A DNA stretch of 64,000 bases, taken from the NCBI RefSeq assembly GCF_001524445.2, contig NZ_CP013418.1, forward strand, positions 2,728,001 to 2,792,000. The letters run 5' to 3'. Made by a program: the position numbers and the translations under genes. The DNA comes from Burkholderia savannae (GTDB lineage: Bacteria > Pseudomonadota > Gammaproteobacteria > Burkholderiales > Burkholderiaceae). Below are positions 8,527 through 17,613 of the stretch, in pieces; position 1 is the first letter of the stretch; each line of letters begins with the position of its first letter. A model generated the notes under the pieces. It made no database searches. It saw only the letters and a program-made list of their open reading frames with translations, and was not told the origin of the DNA.

Positions 8527-8549
8527 TAAATTGAAATGATATAACATAT
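8527..8549 (+). promoter_or_regulatory. Zur box (zinc uptake regulator operator) upstream of znuD-like gene
   Basis: TGAAATGATATAACA at 8531-8545 matches the Neisseria Zur consensus TGTTATDNHATAACA at 13 of 15 positions. The wider 23-bp window matches the enterobacterial consensus at 16 of 22. It sits 182 bp before the chosen start of a ZnuD-like receptor, which is the expected target. A weaker, partly matching motif (CGTTATATCGTTT) lies at 8653-8665. Confidence 0.6.
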
Positions 8550-8731
8550 CCATCCCATCGTAAGCCGCCGCGAGCCGCGACTGCACCGTCGCAGCCAGCC
8601 GGATCGGCTGTCGATGTGTTTCGCCACGGCCTACGTGCGCGCAGGATTTGATACGTTATATCGTTTCGATGGCGCTGCGCGATTCGGTCCGTGATCCCGT
8701 CCACTCCGACAACACCACACCGATTACCGCA

Positions 8732-10828
8732 ATGGATGACCACCGACGCCCCGCGCCGCCTTTCGTTCGCAGGCTGCATCCCATGTCGCTGCTGCTCGCC
8801 GCGAGTCTCGCACACGGCGAGACGCTCGCGCCGCCCGCCGATCGCCCGTCGAACGAGCCGCCGGCGACGACGCTCTCGCCGATCTTCGTGACCGCCAATC
8901 CGCTCGGCGCATCGGCGCTCACGTCGCCAACCGCGTCGCTGTCCGGCGATGCGCTGACGCTGCGCCGCGCCGATTCGCTCGGCGATACGCTCAACGGCCT
9001 GCCCGGCGTGTCGACGACGACCTACGGCCCGCTCGTCGGCCGCCCGATCATCCGCGGCATGGACGGCGACCGCATCCGGCTGCTGCAGAACGGCGTCGCC
9101 GCGTACGACGCATCGTCGCTGTCGTACGACCACGCGGTGCCGCAGGAGCCGCTCACCGTCGAGCGCGTCGAGATCGTGCGCGGGCCGGCCGCGCTGCTGT
9201 ATGGGGGCAACGCGGTCGGCGGCGTCGTCAACACCATCGACAACCGGATTCCGCGCGAGGCGGTCAACGGCGTTTCGGGCGCGGTCGACGCGAGCTACGG
9301 CGGCGCGAACAACGCGCGCGCGGGCGCGGCGCTCGTCGAGGGCGGCAACGGCCGCTTCGCCTTCCATCTCGACGCGTTCGGCCGCGAGACCGACGAGCTG
9401 AGAATCCCCGGCTATGCGCACTCGGCGCGCCAGCGCGCGCTCGACGGCGAGGACGCGAGCGAGCCGTACGGCAAGCTGCCGAACAGCGACGGACGCCGCT
9501 ACGGCGGCGCGGCGGGCGGCTCGTACACGTGGGCCGACGGCTACGTCGGCGCGTCGTACAGCGGCTACGAATCGAATTACGGCTCGGTCGCCGAGACCGA
9601 CGCGCGGCTGCAGATGCGGCAGGAACGCGCCGCGGTCGCGTCGGAAGTGCGCAATCTGCGCGGGCCGTTCTCGCAACTGAAGTTCGACTTCGGCTACACG
9701 AATTATCTGCACAAGGAAATCGAGGACGGCGTGACGGGCACGACGTTCCGCAACCACGGCTACGAGGCGCGCGTCGAGGCGCGTCACCGCAAGCTAGGCC
9801 CGTTCGAGGGCGCGCTCGGCGTGCAGGTCGGCCAGAACACGTTCTCCGCGCTCGGCGGCGAGGCGCTCGCGCCGACGACGCGCACGACGAGCGTCGCGCT
9901 GTTCGGCCTCGAGGAATGGCAGGCGAGCGACGCGCTGAAGCTGTCCGCCGGCGCGCGCATCGAGCACGTGCGGCTCGACCCGAGCGCGAACGGCGACGAC
10001 AAGTTCGGCTTCGCGCGCTCGCGCGACTTCAATGCGGGCAGCGTGTCGGCGGGCGCGCTGTACCAGCTCGCGCCTGCGTGGGCGCTCGCGGGCAACGTGT
10101 CGTACACGGAGCGCGCGCCGACCTTCTACGAGCTGTATGCGAACGGGCCGCACGGCGCGACGGGGCAATACCTGATCGGCCTGCCGGATGCGCAGAAGGA
10201 GAAGGCGGTGTCGACCGATCTCGCGCTGCGCTATGCGAGCGGGCCGAACCGCGGCAGCGTCGGCGTGTTCTACAGCCGCTTTCGGAACTATCTCGCCGAA
10301 TACGACACCGGGCGGCTCGTCGACGACGAGGGCGCGCTCGTCGCGGCCGGCTCCGCCGACGCGCTGCGCGAGGCCGTTTATCGCGGCGTGCGCGCGGAGT
10401 TCTACGGCGTCGAGCTCGAAGGCAAGTGGCGCGCGTTCGAGAAGCGCGGGCATCGCGTGGATCTCGAGCTGACGGCCGACTACACGCACGCGCGCAACGC
10501 GGACACGGGCGAGCCGCTGCCGCGGATCGCGCCGCTGCGCGCGACGCTCGCGGCCGATTACGGCTACGGGCCGTTTGGCGCGCGTGCGCAGGTCACGCAC
10601 GCATGGGCGCAGCACCGCGTGCCCGACAACGATCTCGCGACGGACGGCTACACGTCGCTCGGCGTCGTGCTGACGTACAAGTTCCGCGTGGGCGCGACGA
10701 ACTGGCTCGCATACCTGCGCGGCGACAACCTGACGAACCAGGATATCCGCTACGCGAGTTCGGTTGTGCGAAACATCGCGCCGCAGGGCGGACGCAGCGT
10801 GACGGTCGGGATGCGCACGACGTTTTGA
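8732..10828 (+). CDS. znuD: TonB-dependent outer-membrane receptor, ZnuD-like (zinc uptake)
   Basis: 698 residues from the ATG at 8732, which gives a signal peptide ending near HPMSLLLAASLAHG; in-frame starts at 8669 (ATG) or 8648 (TTG) cannot be excluded. The plug domain shows PIIRGMDGDRIRLLQNGV, a DHAVPQEPLTVERVEIVRGP segment and GGVVNTIDNRIP, as in the ZnuD/HumA group of receptors. The long beta-barrel ends in a C-terminal Phe (MRTTF). It imports a metal or metal complex across the outer membrane using TonB. The Zur-box match upstream supports zinc; haem is an alternative reported for some relatives. No inner-membrane zinc transporter genes are adjacent. Confidence 0.85.
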   Translation: MDDHRRPAPPFVRRLHPMSLLLAASLAHGETLAPPADRPSNEPPATTLSPIFVTANPLGASALTSPTASLSGDALTLRRADSLGDTLNGLPGVSTTTYGPLVGRPIIRGMDGDRIRLLQNGVAAYDASSLSYDHAVPQEPLTVERVEIVRGPAALLYGGNAVGGVVNTIDNRIPREAVNGVSGAVDASYGGANNARAGAALVEGGNGRFAFHLDAFGRETDELRIPGYAHSARQRALDGEDASEPYGKLPNSDGRRYGGAAGGSYTWADGYVGASYSGYESNYGSVAETDARLQMRQERAAVASEVRNLRGPFSQLKFDFGYTNYLHKEIEDGVTGTTFRNHGYEARVEARHRKLGPFEGALGVQVGQNTFSALGGEALAPTTRTTSVALFGLEEWQASDALKLSAGARIEHVRLDPSANGDDKFGFARSRDFNAGSVSAGALYQLAPAWALAGNVSYTERAPTFYELYANGPHGATGQYLIGLPDAQKEKAVSTDLALRYASGPNRGSVGVFYSRFRNYLAEYDTGRLVDDEGALVAAGSADALREAVYRGVRAEFYGVELEGKWRAFEKRGHRVDLELTADYTHARNADTGEPLPRIAPLRATLAADYGYGPFGARAQVTHAWAQHRVPDNDLATDGYTSLGVVLTYKFRVGATNWLAYLRGDNLTNQDIRYASSVVRNIAPQGGRSVTVGMRTTF

Positions 10829-10926
10829 GCGCGCGTGTGCGGGCGGGGAACCGGCGGCGAGGGGCGGCCAGGCTGAGCGCGGGGGCGCACTTGATGATTG
10901 GCTAGTCTTGCCGCTTGGTGCCTCAT

Positions 10927-11080
10927 GCCGAACGCCGAACGCCGAACGCCGAATGTCGAATGTCAAAGGGCGAACGCCCAACGCCCAACGCCCAACGCCC
11001 AACGCCCAACGGCAAACGGCAAACGGCAAACGGCAAACGGCAAACGCCAAACGCCAAACGCCAAACGCCAAACGCCCAAG
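10927..11080. repeat. Layered heptanucleotide array, 22 units
   Basis: Twenty-two consecutive 7-bp units in ordered blocks: GCCGAAC x3, four degenerate units (GCCGAAT, GTCGAAT, GTCAAAG, GGCGAAC), GCCCAAC x5, GGCAAAC x5, GCCAAAC x4 and GCCCAAG. It occupies most of the 427-bp gap between the receptor and the small periplasmic protein gene. The rest of the gap holds no gene. Confidence 0.96.
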
Positions 11081-11255
11081 GCTCGGAAAACCCACGGAAC
11101 CCACAAAACGCACAAAACCCGACGTCCCCGCAGCCCCTCTTCTGTTCCCGGCCGTTCGTTTGTAAGATAGCGGTCGCCGCGCGCGGTGCTGAGGGCGCGC
11201 GCAGCGTCGTGCGAAACGGCATGACTTTCTTCCGCCATTCCTTTTCGAGTCGAGC

Positions 11256-11684
11256 ATGAAAAGAACAATCCAGAAAAGCTGGGCGGCGCTCGTGCCGCTG
11301 CTCGTCGCGGGTTCGGTCTGCGCCGCCGCGCCGCTGTGCCAGACGCAGAAGCTCGGCGCGCACACGTCGAAGATGTGCGTCGAGCAGACGCCGTTCAAGC
11401 ACGACTACTACACGCTGTGGGTCGACGATTCGCCGATCTTCATGCTGCCCGACGACTACGTCGAGAAGGTCGCGCTGACGCACACGGTGCCGGAGGACGG
11501 CGCGATCGAGTTCCCTCTGTCGAAGCAGGGCACGCCGACCGTGACGATTGCGGGCGGCTGCGAGCCGATCAGCGAGACGCAGGGCAAGGGCGCGGACGCG
11601 GTGAGCCTCGAGACCGGGCGCGTGTGCTCGTTCAACTGGGGCAAGGAGCCCGTCGTCAAGGATCTGCGCTTCAGCTTCGAGTAA
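11256..11684 (+). CDS. Small secreted/periplasmic protein of unknown function
   Basis: 142 residues with a clear signal peptide (MKRTIQKSWAALVPLLVAGSVCAAA, cleavage near residue 25). Five cysteines follow in the protein (for example CQTQKLG, SKMCVEQ, GGCEPIS, RVCSFNW), so disulfides in the periplasm are possible. I recognise no domain. It is monocistronic, preceded by the 7-bp repeat array and followed by a strong bidirectional terminator. It could be a small adhesin-like or enzyme-inhibitor-like protein, but nothing in the sequence decides this. Confidence 0.8.
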   Translation: MKRTIQKSWAALVPLLVAGSVCAAAPLCQTQKLGAHTSKMCVEQTPFKHDYYTLWVDDSPIFMLPDDYVEKVALTHTVPEDGAIEFPLSKQGTPTVTIAGGCEPISETQGKGADAVSLETGRVCSFNWGKEPVVKDLRFSFE

Positions 11685-11813
11685 CGGGGGCGGTGCGCGG
11701 CGGCGCCCGCGGCGATGCGTCGTGCGTCGCACATGCGGATGCCGCTGCCGCTCAGGCTCGATCGGCTCGCCGGCACGCGTTGGGGGGCGACCGCAGCGGG
11801 CTTCGGCGTCGCC

Positions 11814-11844
11814 AAAGAAAAACCCGGCCGAGGCCGGGTTTTTT
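11814..11844. terminator. Bidirectional intrinsic terminator
   Basis: A perfect 9-bp inverted repeat AACCCGGCC/GGCCGGGTT (11821-11829, 11832-11840), preceded by an A-run and followed by a T-run. It is placed between two convergent genes and so works in both directions. Confidence 0.92.
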
Positions 11845-11928
11845 CGTTTGGAATGCCGACGAGCATCGGGTCGCGCATCGGATTGCCTGTTGGGCGGCGC
11901 GCCAAGCTGCCGCTGCCCGCGCCACGCA

Positions 11929-12987
11929 TCATTCCAGGTCGGCTTGCTCCGTGCGCGCGAAGATGTCCCAGCTCGCCATGAACAGCGCGGCGACGAGCGG
12001 GCCGATCACGAAGCCGTTGATTCCGAAGAGCGCCATCCCGCCGAGCGTCGAGATCAGCACGACCCAGTCGGGCATCTTGGTGTCCTTGCCGACGAGGATC
12101 GGCCGCAGCAGATTGTCGACGAGCCCGATCACGCCGACGCAGAACGCGACGAGGATCACGCATTTCCAGATTTGCCCCGTGATCGCGAAGTAGCCGGCGG
12201 CGGGCACCCAGACGAGCCCCGCGCCGATCGCGGGCAACAGCGACAGGAACGCCATCAGCGCGCCCCAGAGGATCACGCCCTCGATGCCGAGAATCCAGAA
12301 GATCAGGGCGCCGAGCGCGCCCTGCACGGCCGCGACCGCGATGTTTCCCTTCACGGTCGCGCGCACGACGGTCGTGAACTTCGTGAGCAGATGCTGCTTG
12401 TGCTCGTCGTCGAGCGGCAGCGCGCGCCGCACGCGGCGGCCGATTTCGCCGCCGTCGCGCAGCAGGAAGAACACGAGATACAGCATCACGCCGAAGCTCA
12501 CGACGAACTGGAACGTGTTCTGTCCGATGCTGAGCGCCTGCGCGGCGACGAACTGGCTGATCGCGGCGGCCCCGTCGGTGAGCTTCTTCTGGATGCCGGC
12601 GATGTCGGTGAGCCCGTAGTTGCGCAGCACCCGGTGCACGGACGTCGGCAGCGCGTGCATGAACTCCTGGAAGTACTGCGTCATGTTCGGCTGCATCGCC
12701 TTGATCTGCTGATACGCGTACGCGATTTCCTGCACGAGCGTTCCGGCGACGAACGCGAGCGGCAGGATCACGATCAGGATGATGAGCGACAGCGTGACGA
12801 GCGCGGCGAGATTGCGGCGCTTGCCGAAGCGCGCGGCGAGCCAGCGCTGCACCGGCTGAAACAGGATCGCGAGAATGGTCCCCCAGAAGATTGCGCCGAA
12901 GAACGGCGTCAATATCCAGCAAAGGCCGACGGTGACGACTAAAAGCAGCAGGTGGAAGAATTTCTGGTGATCGTGCCCGCTATCCAT
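11929..12987 (-). CDS. AI-2E/PerM family membrane permease
   Basis: 352 residues starting MDSGHDHQKFFHLLLL at 12987-12985. It has the eight-helix layout of the AI-2E transporter (TqsA/YdiK/PerM) family. The family signatures are FWGTILAILFQPVQRWL in the N-terminal part, VQGALGALIFWILGIEGVILWG, and near the end GLVDNLLRPILVGKDTKMPDW followed by LFGINGFVIGPLVAALF. It is an inner-membrane exporter or channel; most members have no proven substrate, and autoinducer-2 should not be assumed. It stands alone and converges on the bidirectional terminator. Confidence 0.93.
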   Translation of the reverse strand: MDSGHDHQKFFHLLLLVVTVGLCWILTPFFGAIFWGTILAILFQPVQRWLAARFGKRRNLAALVTLSLIILIVILPLAFVAGTLVQEIAYAYQQIKAMQPNMTQYFQEFMHALPTSVHRVLRNYGLTDIAGIQKKLTDGAAAISQFVAAQALSIGQNTFQFVVSFGVMLYLVFFLLRDGGEIGRRVRRALPLDDEHKQHLLTKFTTVVRATVKGNIAVAAVQGALGALIFWILGIEGVILWGALMAFLSLLPAIGAGLVWVPAAGYFAITGQIWKCVILVAFCVGVIGLVDNLLRPILVGKDTKMPDWVVLISTLGGMALFGINGFVIGPLVAALFMASWDIFARTEQADLE

Positions 12988-13131
12988 GGTGTGCTCGGGG
13001 AGGATGGTTGATCGGCCGGGCAAGCCGCGTCGCGGCGGCCCGCCTTGATGCGTGGATTATGCCTGACGCGTGCCGCACGGCGAGCGTGCGCTGCCGCGCC
13101 CTGAGCGCACATCGTTCGGGCTGCGATCGAA

Positions 13132-13156
13132 AGCGCCGCGGCGCAACGCCGCGGCG
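13132..13156 (-). terminator. Probable intrinsic terminator of the SYLF gene
   Basis: A perfect 11-bp GC stem (13132-13142 and 13146-13156) with a 3-nt loop. On the minus strand it is followed by a short TTTC tail, about 47 bp past the SYLF stop codon. The T-run is short, so efficiency is uncertain. Confidence 0.55.
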
Positions 13157-13202
13157 CGGGCGGGGACGCGGCGCGAATGCGCGATGCGCCGCGCCGCTTT
13201 CG

Positions 13203-13787
13203 TCAGAGCTTCAGGCGCGTGACCTTCGTTCCGTTGATCGACAGATCGCCCATCAGGCCGGCGTTGGTCAGCACGATCACGTCGACCGGGCCTGTCGCGG
13301 TCGACGTGTCGACCGCGCCGTTCGCGCCCATCTTGACGAGCGCGACCGACGCGTCGGCGCCGGCGGCCCAGCCTTGCGAGCCGCGGAATTTGTCGAGCGC
13401 GTCCTGCGTCATGAACAGGAAGATGAGCGCCTTCGATTGCGCGCCCGCCTGCAGGCCGACCGACAGCGACGACGTGTTGTAGTAGCCGAGCGTCGCGCCG
13501 CCGACGCGCAGCGCGCCGTTGCCGCTCTGGCCGCCGAAGATGAAGCCTGCCTGCAGCACGTTCGGGAACACGAGCACGCCGCGCGATTTCGCGACGAGTT
13601 CGTGCGAGCCCGGCACCGTCGAGTAGAGGCGCGACAGCGTCGCGTTCACGCGCGCGTCGATCGCTTCGCGGGTCGACGCATTGGACGCCGCGGTCGACGG
13701 CGTGTCGGGCGTGGTGGTGCAGCCCGCGAGCGCCAGGCTGCCGAGCATGGCCGCGATCGCGGCTTTCATAACGAGAGTCTTGCGCAT
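13203..13787 (-). CDS. SYLF-domain (Ysc84-like) lipoprotein
   Basis: 194 residues. A lipoprotein signal peptide ends LALAGC (lipid-attached Cys23). After a Thr/Ser/Ala-rich linker comes the SYLF lipid-binding domain: SRGVLVFPNVLQAGFIFGGQSGNGALRV, then YNTSSLSVGLQAGAQSKALIFLFM, and ending VDVIVLTNAGLMGDLSINGTKVTRL. The start is supported by GGAGGAAG seven bases upstream on the minus strand. It is membrane-anchored in the envelope, probably binding lipid; bacterial members are poorly characterised. The DUF883 gene lies just upstream on the same strand, hinting at a shared envelope-stress role. Confidence 0.92.
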   Translation of the reverse strand: MRKTLVMKAAIAAMLGSLALAGCTTTPDTPSTAASNASTREAIDARVNATLSRLYSTVPGSHELVAKSRGVLVFPNVLQAGFIFGGQSGNGALRVGGATLGYYNTSSLSVGLQAGAQSKALIFLFMTQDALDKFRGSQGWAAGADASVALVKMGANGAVDTSTATGPVDVIVLTNAGLMGDLSINGTKVTRLKL

Positions 13788-13835
13788 GATGCTTCCTCCA
13801 TCTTGAAGGTTGAACGTCGGGCGACAGCGCCGCGC

Positions 13836-14216
13836 TTATCGACGCGCAAGGAGGATGCCTGCCGCGAATGCGAGGCCGGCGACGATGCCGGCCGTCTGCC
13901 ACGGATTGTCGTGGACAACCCGGGACACGCGTTGCGCGGATTGCCGCAGCCGGCGCGACGCGTGCCACGATGCGTCGTCGAGCGTGTCGCGCGCGGCTTC
14001 GAGCCGCCCGTGCAGGCGCTTGCGGAGCGCCTCGATGTCGACGTCTTCCTTGAGCAGCGCGTCGAGCTCGTCGACGAGCGAGCGCATGTTGTCCTTCACG
14101 TCGCCGTTCAGGTCGCGCGCCGCGGAACGCGCATCGTGCGCGAACCGGCGGCCGGCGCGTCGTGCTTCGGAGAGGCCGCGGTCGAGCTTGTATTCGACGG
14201 AGTCGGAAAGAGCCAT
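13836..14216 (-). CDS. DUF883 family protein (ElaB/YqjD-like, ribosome- and membrane-associated)
   Basis: 126 residues. Long charged amphipathic helices (EARRAGRRFAHDARSAARDL...) are followed by a C-terminal anchor NPWQTAGIVAGLAFAAGILLARR. This is the standard layout of ElaB/YqjD/YgaM proteins, which sit on the inner membrane and bind inactive ribosomes in stationary phase. The start at 14216 has AGGAGA upstream on the minus strand. It is followed by the SYLF lipoprotein gene on the same strand, 48 bp away, so the two are probably co-transcribed. Confidence 0.92.
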   Translation of the reverse strand: MALSDSVEYKLDRGLSEARRAGRRFAHDARSAARDLNGDVKDNMRSLVDELDALLKEDVDIEALRKRLHGRLEAARDTLDDASWHASRRLRQSAQRVSRVVHDNPWQTAGIVAGLAFAAGILLARR

Positions 14217-14692
14217 GATGATCGTTCTCCTGAGGGTTTGAGGGAAAGGTGCGGACGTTGCCCCTATGTGATCCGCTATCCGGCCCCGAGTTTCGCGCGG
14301 CGGCGGCGGCGCGCCGGCGCGGTGGGGCCGAAGCCTTTGCGGGGCGGGGCTCGGCGGAAAATGCAACAGTTTGTGCGGCAATCGGGCACAGCGCCGCTGC
14401 GCGTTCGAATCGATGGTGGAAGTTTTTGCGGATCGGTGTGCCGGATTTCGGTAAATGTGACTGGCGTCGCGTGCGGGAGAAGGGGGTGGTTCTTTCTTCT
14501 TGTTCGCGCGTTTTGCGCATCGTTGCGATGCGCGTCGCCAGACGGGCGCTCGCGCCGAGATCGTGAGGATTCCGTCGTTTTCGGATACGCATGCGCGCAT
14601 GTGCATCGATGATTCGATGTCGGCAGCATCGGTTGAGTCGTCGATGCGCTGAATCGGTGATTCACCGATTCAACGATTCACCGACGCGCTGA

Positions 14693-14738
14693 TGCGCCTA
14701 TGCGCCTATGCGCCTATGCGCCTATGCGCCTATGCGCC
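14693..14738. repeat. Octanucleotide tandem array (TGCGCCTA)
   Basis: Five complete copies of TGCGCCTA (14693-14732) plus TGCGCC, in the interval downstream of the nuclease gene. Confidence 0.95.
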
Positions 14739-14944
14739 GATTCGACGGTGCCCGGAGGCGCCGATGCGGCTGTCGAACGTGTTCGAGATCCGCGTTCGGG
14801 CCGCGGCATGACGCGATGAAAAGCGGCATGCGCGCCCGCCACTTCTCGCCATCGAGAATACAACCGCCGACGGCCGGCACGTTGCCAGCCCGGTTTGCGG
14901 CGTCGCTCGCGTGAACGCCGATAGCGGCGCGTTGCGCATCGCAC

Positions 14945-14979
14945 GCCGTCCGCCGTCCGCCGTCCGCCGTCCGCCGTCC
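14945..14979. repeat. Heptanucleotide tandem array (GCCGTCC) x5
   Basis: Five perfect copies of GCCGTCC, about 40 bp beyond the 3' end of the secreted nuclease gene. Confidence 0.94.
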
Positions 14980-15020
14980 GCCGCGCGCAGCGAACGGCGA
15001 GCAGCGCGACATCGAAAGCG

Positions 15021-16895
15021 TTACCGCGAAGCGCGGCGGCTATGCGCCCTCGCCATTTCCGCGCCCCGGCGCGAGGCCGCCGCCGCGTATTCGTCGGCGA
15101 GCGCGACGTCGATCAGCACCGGATCGTGATCGGACGAGCGATACGCGTCGGGAGCGTAGTACGTGCGCTGCTGCTCCGCGCTCTTGTACGCGAGCGTGTA
15201 TTGCAGTGCGACCGGCTCGTCCGCGTTGATGTGCCAGTCGTGCACGGCCTTCACGCGCGACGCGAGCGCGCCCGTCGCGAGCGCGTGATCGAGATAGCCG
15301 GCCTCGCCGTTGTACATATAGCTGTATGCGCCCGAGCCGATCTTGCTCGACACGAGATTCAGGTAGCCGCGCGACTCGAGCGCGCGAACCGGGTCTTCAT
15401 ACGTGTAGCTGTTCAGGTCGCCGATCAGCAGCACGCCTTCGCTGTGCGCGCCGGTCGGATTGCGGGCGAGCCAGTCGGCGACTTTCGCCGCCGCGCGCGT
15501 GCGCGTCGCGTTCCAGCAGCCCTGACCGTCGCCCTGGTCGAGGTCGTCGCCCGCCGCGTTCGGGCAGTTCTTCGATTTCAGGTGATTCACGGCGACCGTC
15601 ACCGCGCGCGAGCCGCGGACCGGGCGGAACGTCTGCGCGAGCGGCTGGCGGTTCTTGTCGTCGATCACGAGCGTCGCCGGCTCGCCGACCGGCTTGACCT
15701 TGCGGCTGTCGTAGATCAGCGCGACCGCGATCGCGTCCCCGCCGAGCCGCGCGACGCCCGGATCGACGACGCGCCAGCCGTCGCCGAGCTTCGCCGCGAG
15801 CTGGCGCACGGCGCTCAACTCGCCGTAGCCGTCGTTCTCGATTTCCATCAGGCCGATCACGTCGGCGTCGAGCGCCTTCAGCGCGCTGACGATCTTCGCG
15901 TCCTGCCGGACGAATTCTTCATAGCTCTTCGCTCCGCGGTTGTTCGGATCGTCGAAGCCCTTGCCCGTGCCGTCGCCGTTGAAGTAATTCAGTACGTTGA
16001 ACGAAGCGACCCGCAGGTTCGCGCGCGGATCGCGCGCGGGCACGGACGTGCGCGGGTTCGCATTCGCGGCGAACGCCGGCGTGCGCGAGCCCGGCACCGG
16101 CTGCAGGCGCCACGTGCCGTAGCGCATTTCGAGCACGCCTTCGACGTTCGCCGCCGTGTAGCCCGCGCGCAGCGTGTTCGCGGCGGAGAGCGCCGGCGCC
16201 GGGTAGGGAACGGTCGCGGGATTCTGCTTGTTCGAGCCGTCGTCGAGGATCAGCCGGTTGCGCGCGTTCGCGTCGGCCACCGTGTTCGCCTGCGCGGGCG
16301 GCACGACGCTCGTCGGCGTGCGCAGACGCCCGTTGCTGAGCAGCACGCTGCCGTAGCGGCCGAGCTCGTAGACCTCGGTGACGGTCAGCGTCTGCGGCAG
16401 CCGCACGAGCATGCCCTCATAGGCGGCGAACGTGCCCGGGCTGTCGACGGGCAGCGTGAGCGTAGCGGGCGTGACCGACTGGCCGCCCGCGCAGACCGCG
16501 ATGCCGCCCGACAGCGTGAGCTGCGTCTGCCCGTATTTCTCTTCGACCTTGCCCGTCAGATGCACGAGGTCGCCCGCCTGCGCGCGCGCTTTCGGCGCGT
16601 AGACGAACAGCCCCTCGGAGACGCCGGGCTGATTGCGGCGCTGCGGATCGGCTTGCTGGACGAAGAAGCCGCCGAAGCCGTCGGTGCCGCCGAAGTCGGC
16701 CGTGACGACGGCTTCGATCGATACGTTCCGGCCGGCGAGCGGCGACGGCGCGCCGGCGCCTTGAATCTCGGCGATCGGCGTCGTGCTGCCGCCGCAGTTC
16801 GTGCTGACGGGCGCGGCCGTGGCCGCGAGGGCGGGCGTGGTCGCGATGGCGGACAGAAGCGACAGGGCGGTGAGCAAGGGCGTCGGAGTGCGCAT
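15021..16895 (-). CDS. ExeM/NucH family extracellular endonuclease
   Basis: 624 residues with a cleavable signal peptide (LLTALSLLSAIATTPALA, cut near residue 25). The N-terminal half is an OB-fold-like domain (IAEIQGAG...SIEAVVTADFGGTDGFGGFFVQQ) typical of ExeM/NucH nucleases. The C-terminal half is an endonuclease/exonuclease/phosphatase domain: RVASFNVLNYFN, DVIGLMEIENDGYG (metal Glu), VAVNHLKSKNC, LLIGDLNSYTYEDP and the terminal SSDHDPVLIDV (catalytic His). It degrades extracellular DNA and helps phosphate scavenging and biofilm turnover in related bacteria. It is monocistronic. Confidence 0.94.
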   Translation of the reverse strand: MRTPTPLLTALSLLSAIATTPALAATAAPVSTNCGGSTTPIAEIQGAGAPSPLAGRNVSIEAVVTADFGGTDGFGGFFVQQADPQRRNQPGVSEGLFVYAPKARAQAGDLVHLTGKVEEKYGQTQLTLSGGIAVCAGGQSVTPATLTLPVDSPGTFAAYEGMLVRLPQTLTVTEVYELGRYGSVLLSNGRLRTPTSVVPPAQANTVADANARNRLILDDGSNKQNPATVPYPAPALSAANTLRAGYTAANVEGVLEMRYGTWRLQPVPGSRTPAFAANANPRTSVPARDPRANLRVASFNVLNYFNGDGTGKGFDDPNNRGAKSYEEFVRQDAKIVSALKALDADVIGLMEIENDGYGELSAVRQLAAKLGDGWRVVDPGVARLGGDAIAVALIYDSRKVKPVGEPATLVIDDKNRQPLAQTFRPVRGSRAVTVAVNHLKSKNCPNAAGDDLDQGDGQGCWNATRTRAAAKVADWLARNPTGAHSEGVLLIGDLNSYTYEDPVRALESRGYLNLVSSKIGSGAYSYMYNGEAGYLDHALATGALASRVKAVHDWHINADEPVALQYTLAYKSAEQQRTYYAPDAYRSSDHDPVLIDVALADEYAAAASRRGAEMARAHSRRASR

Positions 16896-17259
16896 GGGGA
16901 CAGTCCGTTGTGTGGGAATCCTGAAAGCTTAATGGTGCATGTTGACAGTTTTGCGTAAAGAATAGATATGGATATGTAATCTGGCCAGGTTTTTTTGAGC
17001 AATGGCCCAGCGCATCGGCGGCGCGGGCGCGGCGGCGCGCGAGCGAACCGTTTCCATCGTCCGGGCCGCTGGAGCCGGTTGCGCTCATGCGCCGGGCGAG
17101 CGAATGGCCGCACGGCTTCGCCGCGCGCGGGCAGCCATCGATTCCGATGGACCGCCGCTCGTTGGCCGCTCAAAATAGAAGCGCAGCCGTCCGTGATCGG
17201 CGGCGCGATGTGGCCGCATCGCGCGATTCCGGAGGGCCACGTCATAGGAGGTGACGCAA
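16896..17259. other. Divergent promoter interval
   Basis: No gene. An AT-rich patch (16935-16985) lies near the nuclease start. On the minus strand, ACTGTCAA resembles half of a Pho box, but the other half does not match. The right side carries a strong AGGAGGTGA ribosome site for the next gene. Confidence 0.55.
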
Positions 17260-17613
17260 ATGAGCTACATGTTGTTGATCGTCGAACCGCGGGGCCAACG
17301 CGCGGCACGCGCGCGAGCCGAAGGCGAGATCCTGTACGAGCGGATGCGCCACTACGCCAGCGAGTTGCAGTCGCGCGGCATACTGATCGGCGCCGAATCG
17401 CTCGTGTCCGACGACAAATCGACGCGCGTGCAGGTGCGCAACGGCGAAGTGCGGCTCGTGGACGGGCCGTTCGCCGAAGCGAAGGAAATGGTCGGCGGCT
17501 TCTTCCTGCTCGACGTCGCGACGGAAGGCGAGGCGCTCGCGATCGCCAAGGATTGCCCCGCAGCCGAGTGGTGCTCGGTCGAAGTGCGCGAGATCGGCCC
17601 GTGCTTCTCGTGA
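17260..17613 (+). CDS. YCII-related DGPF-domain protein
   Basis: 117 residues with a textbook ribosome site (AGGAGG, 8 bp before ATG). The family motif is LVDGPFAEAKEMVGGFFLLDV. DGPF proteins are small dimeric proteins of unknown chemistry found next to ECF42 sigma factors. Here two DGPF genes and an SRPBCC gene lead into such a sigma factor, so this is probably its regulatory partner or target. Cytoplasmic. Confidence 0.92.
   Translation: MSYMLLIVEPRGQRAARARAEGEILYERMRHYASELQSRGILIGAESLVSDDKSTRVQVRNGEVRLVDGPFAEAKEMVGGFFLLDVATEGEALAIAKDCPAAEWCSVEVREIGPCFS

Larger units (their letters stand above)
14217..15020. other. Non-coding interval rich in short repeats
   Basis: No gene is supported here. 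It contains a perfect 21-bp palindrome (GAATCGGTGA, centre T, TCACCGATTC, 14651-14671), the 8-bp array at 14693 and the 7-bp array at 14945. Frames crossing the region have random composition. Confidence 0.7.

Noticed and set aside
10927..11080. CRISPR-like appearance of regular repeats (also at 4618, 6247 and 20298)
   Set aside because: Units are 7-9 bp and contiguous, with no unique spacers and no cas genes.
16925..16960. Possible Pho box upstream of the secreted nuclease
   Set aside because: Only one half (CTGTCAA) matches; the partner half matches 3 of 7.
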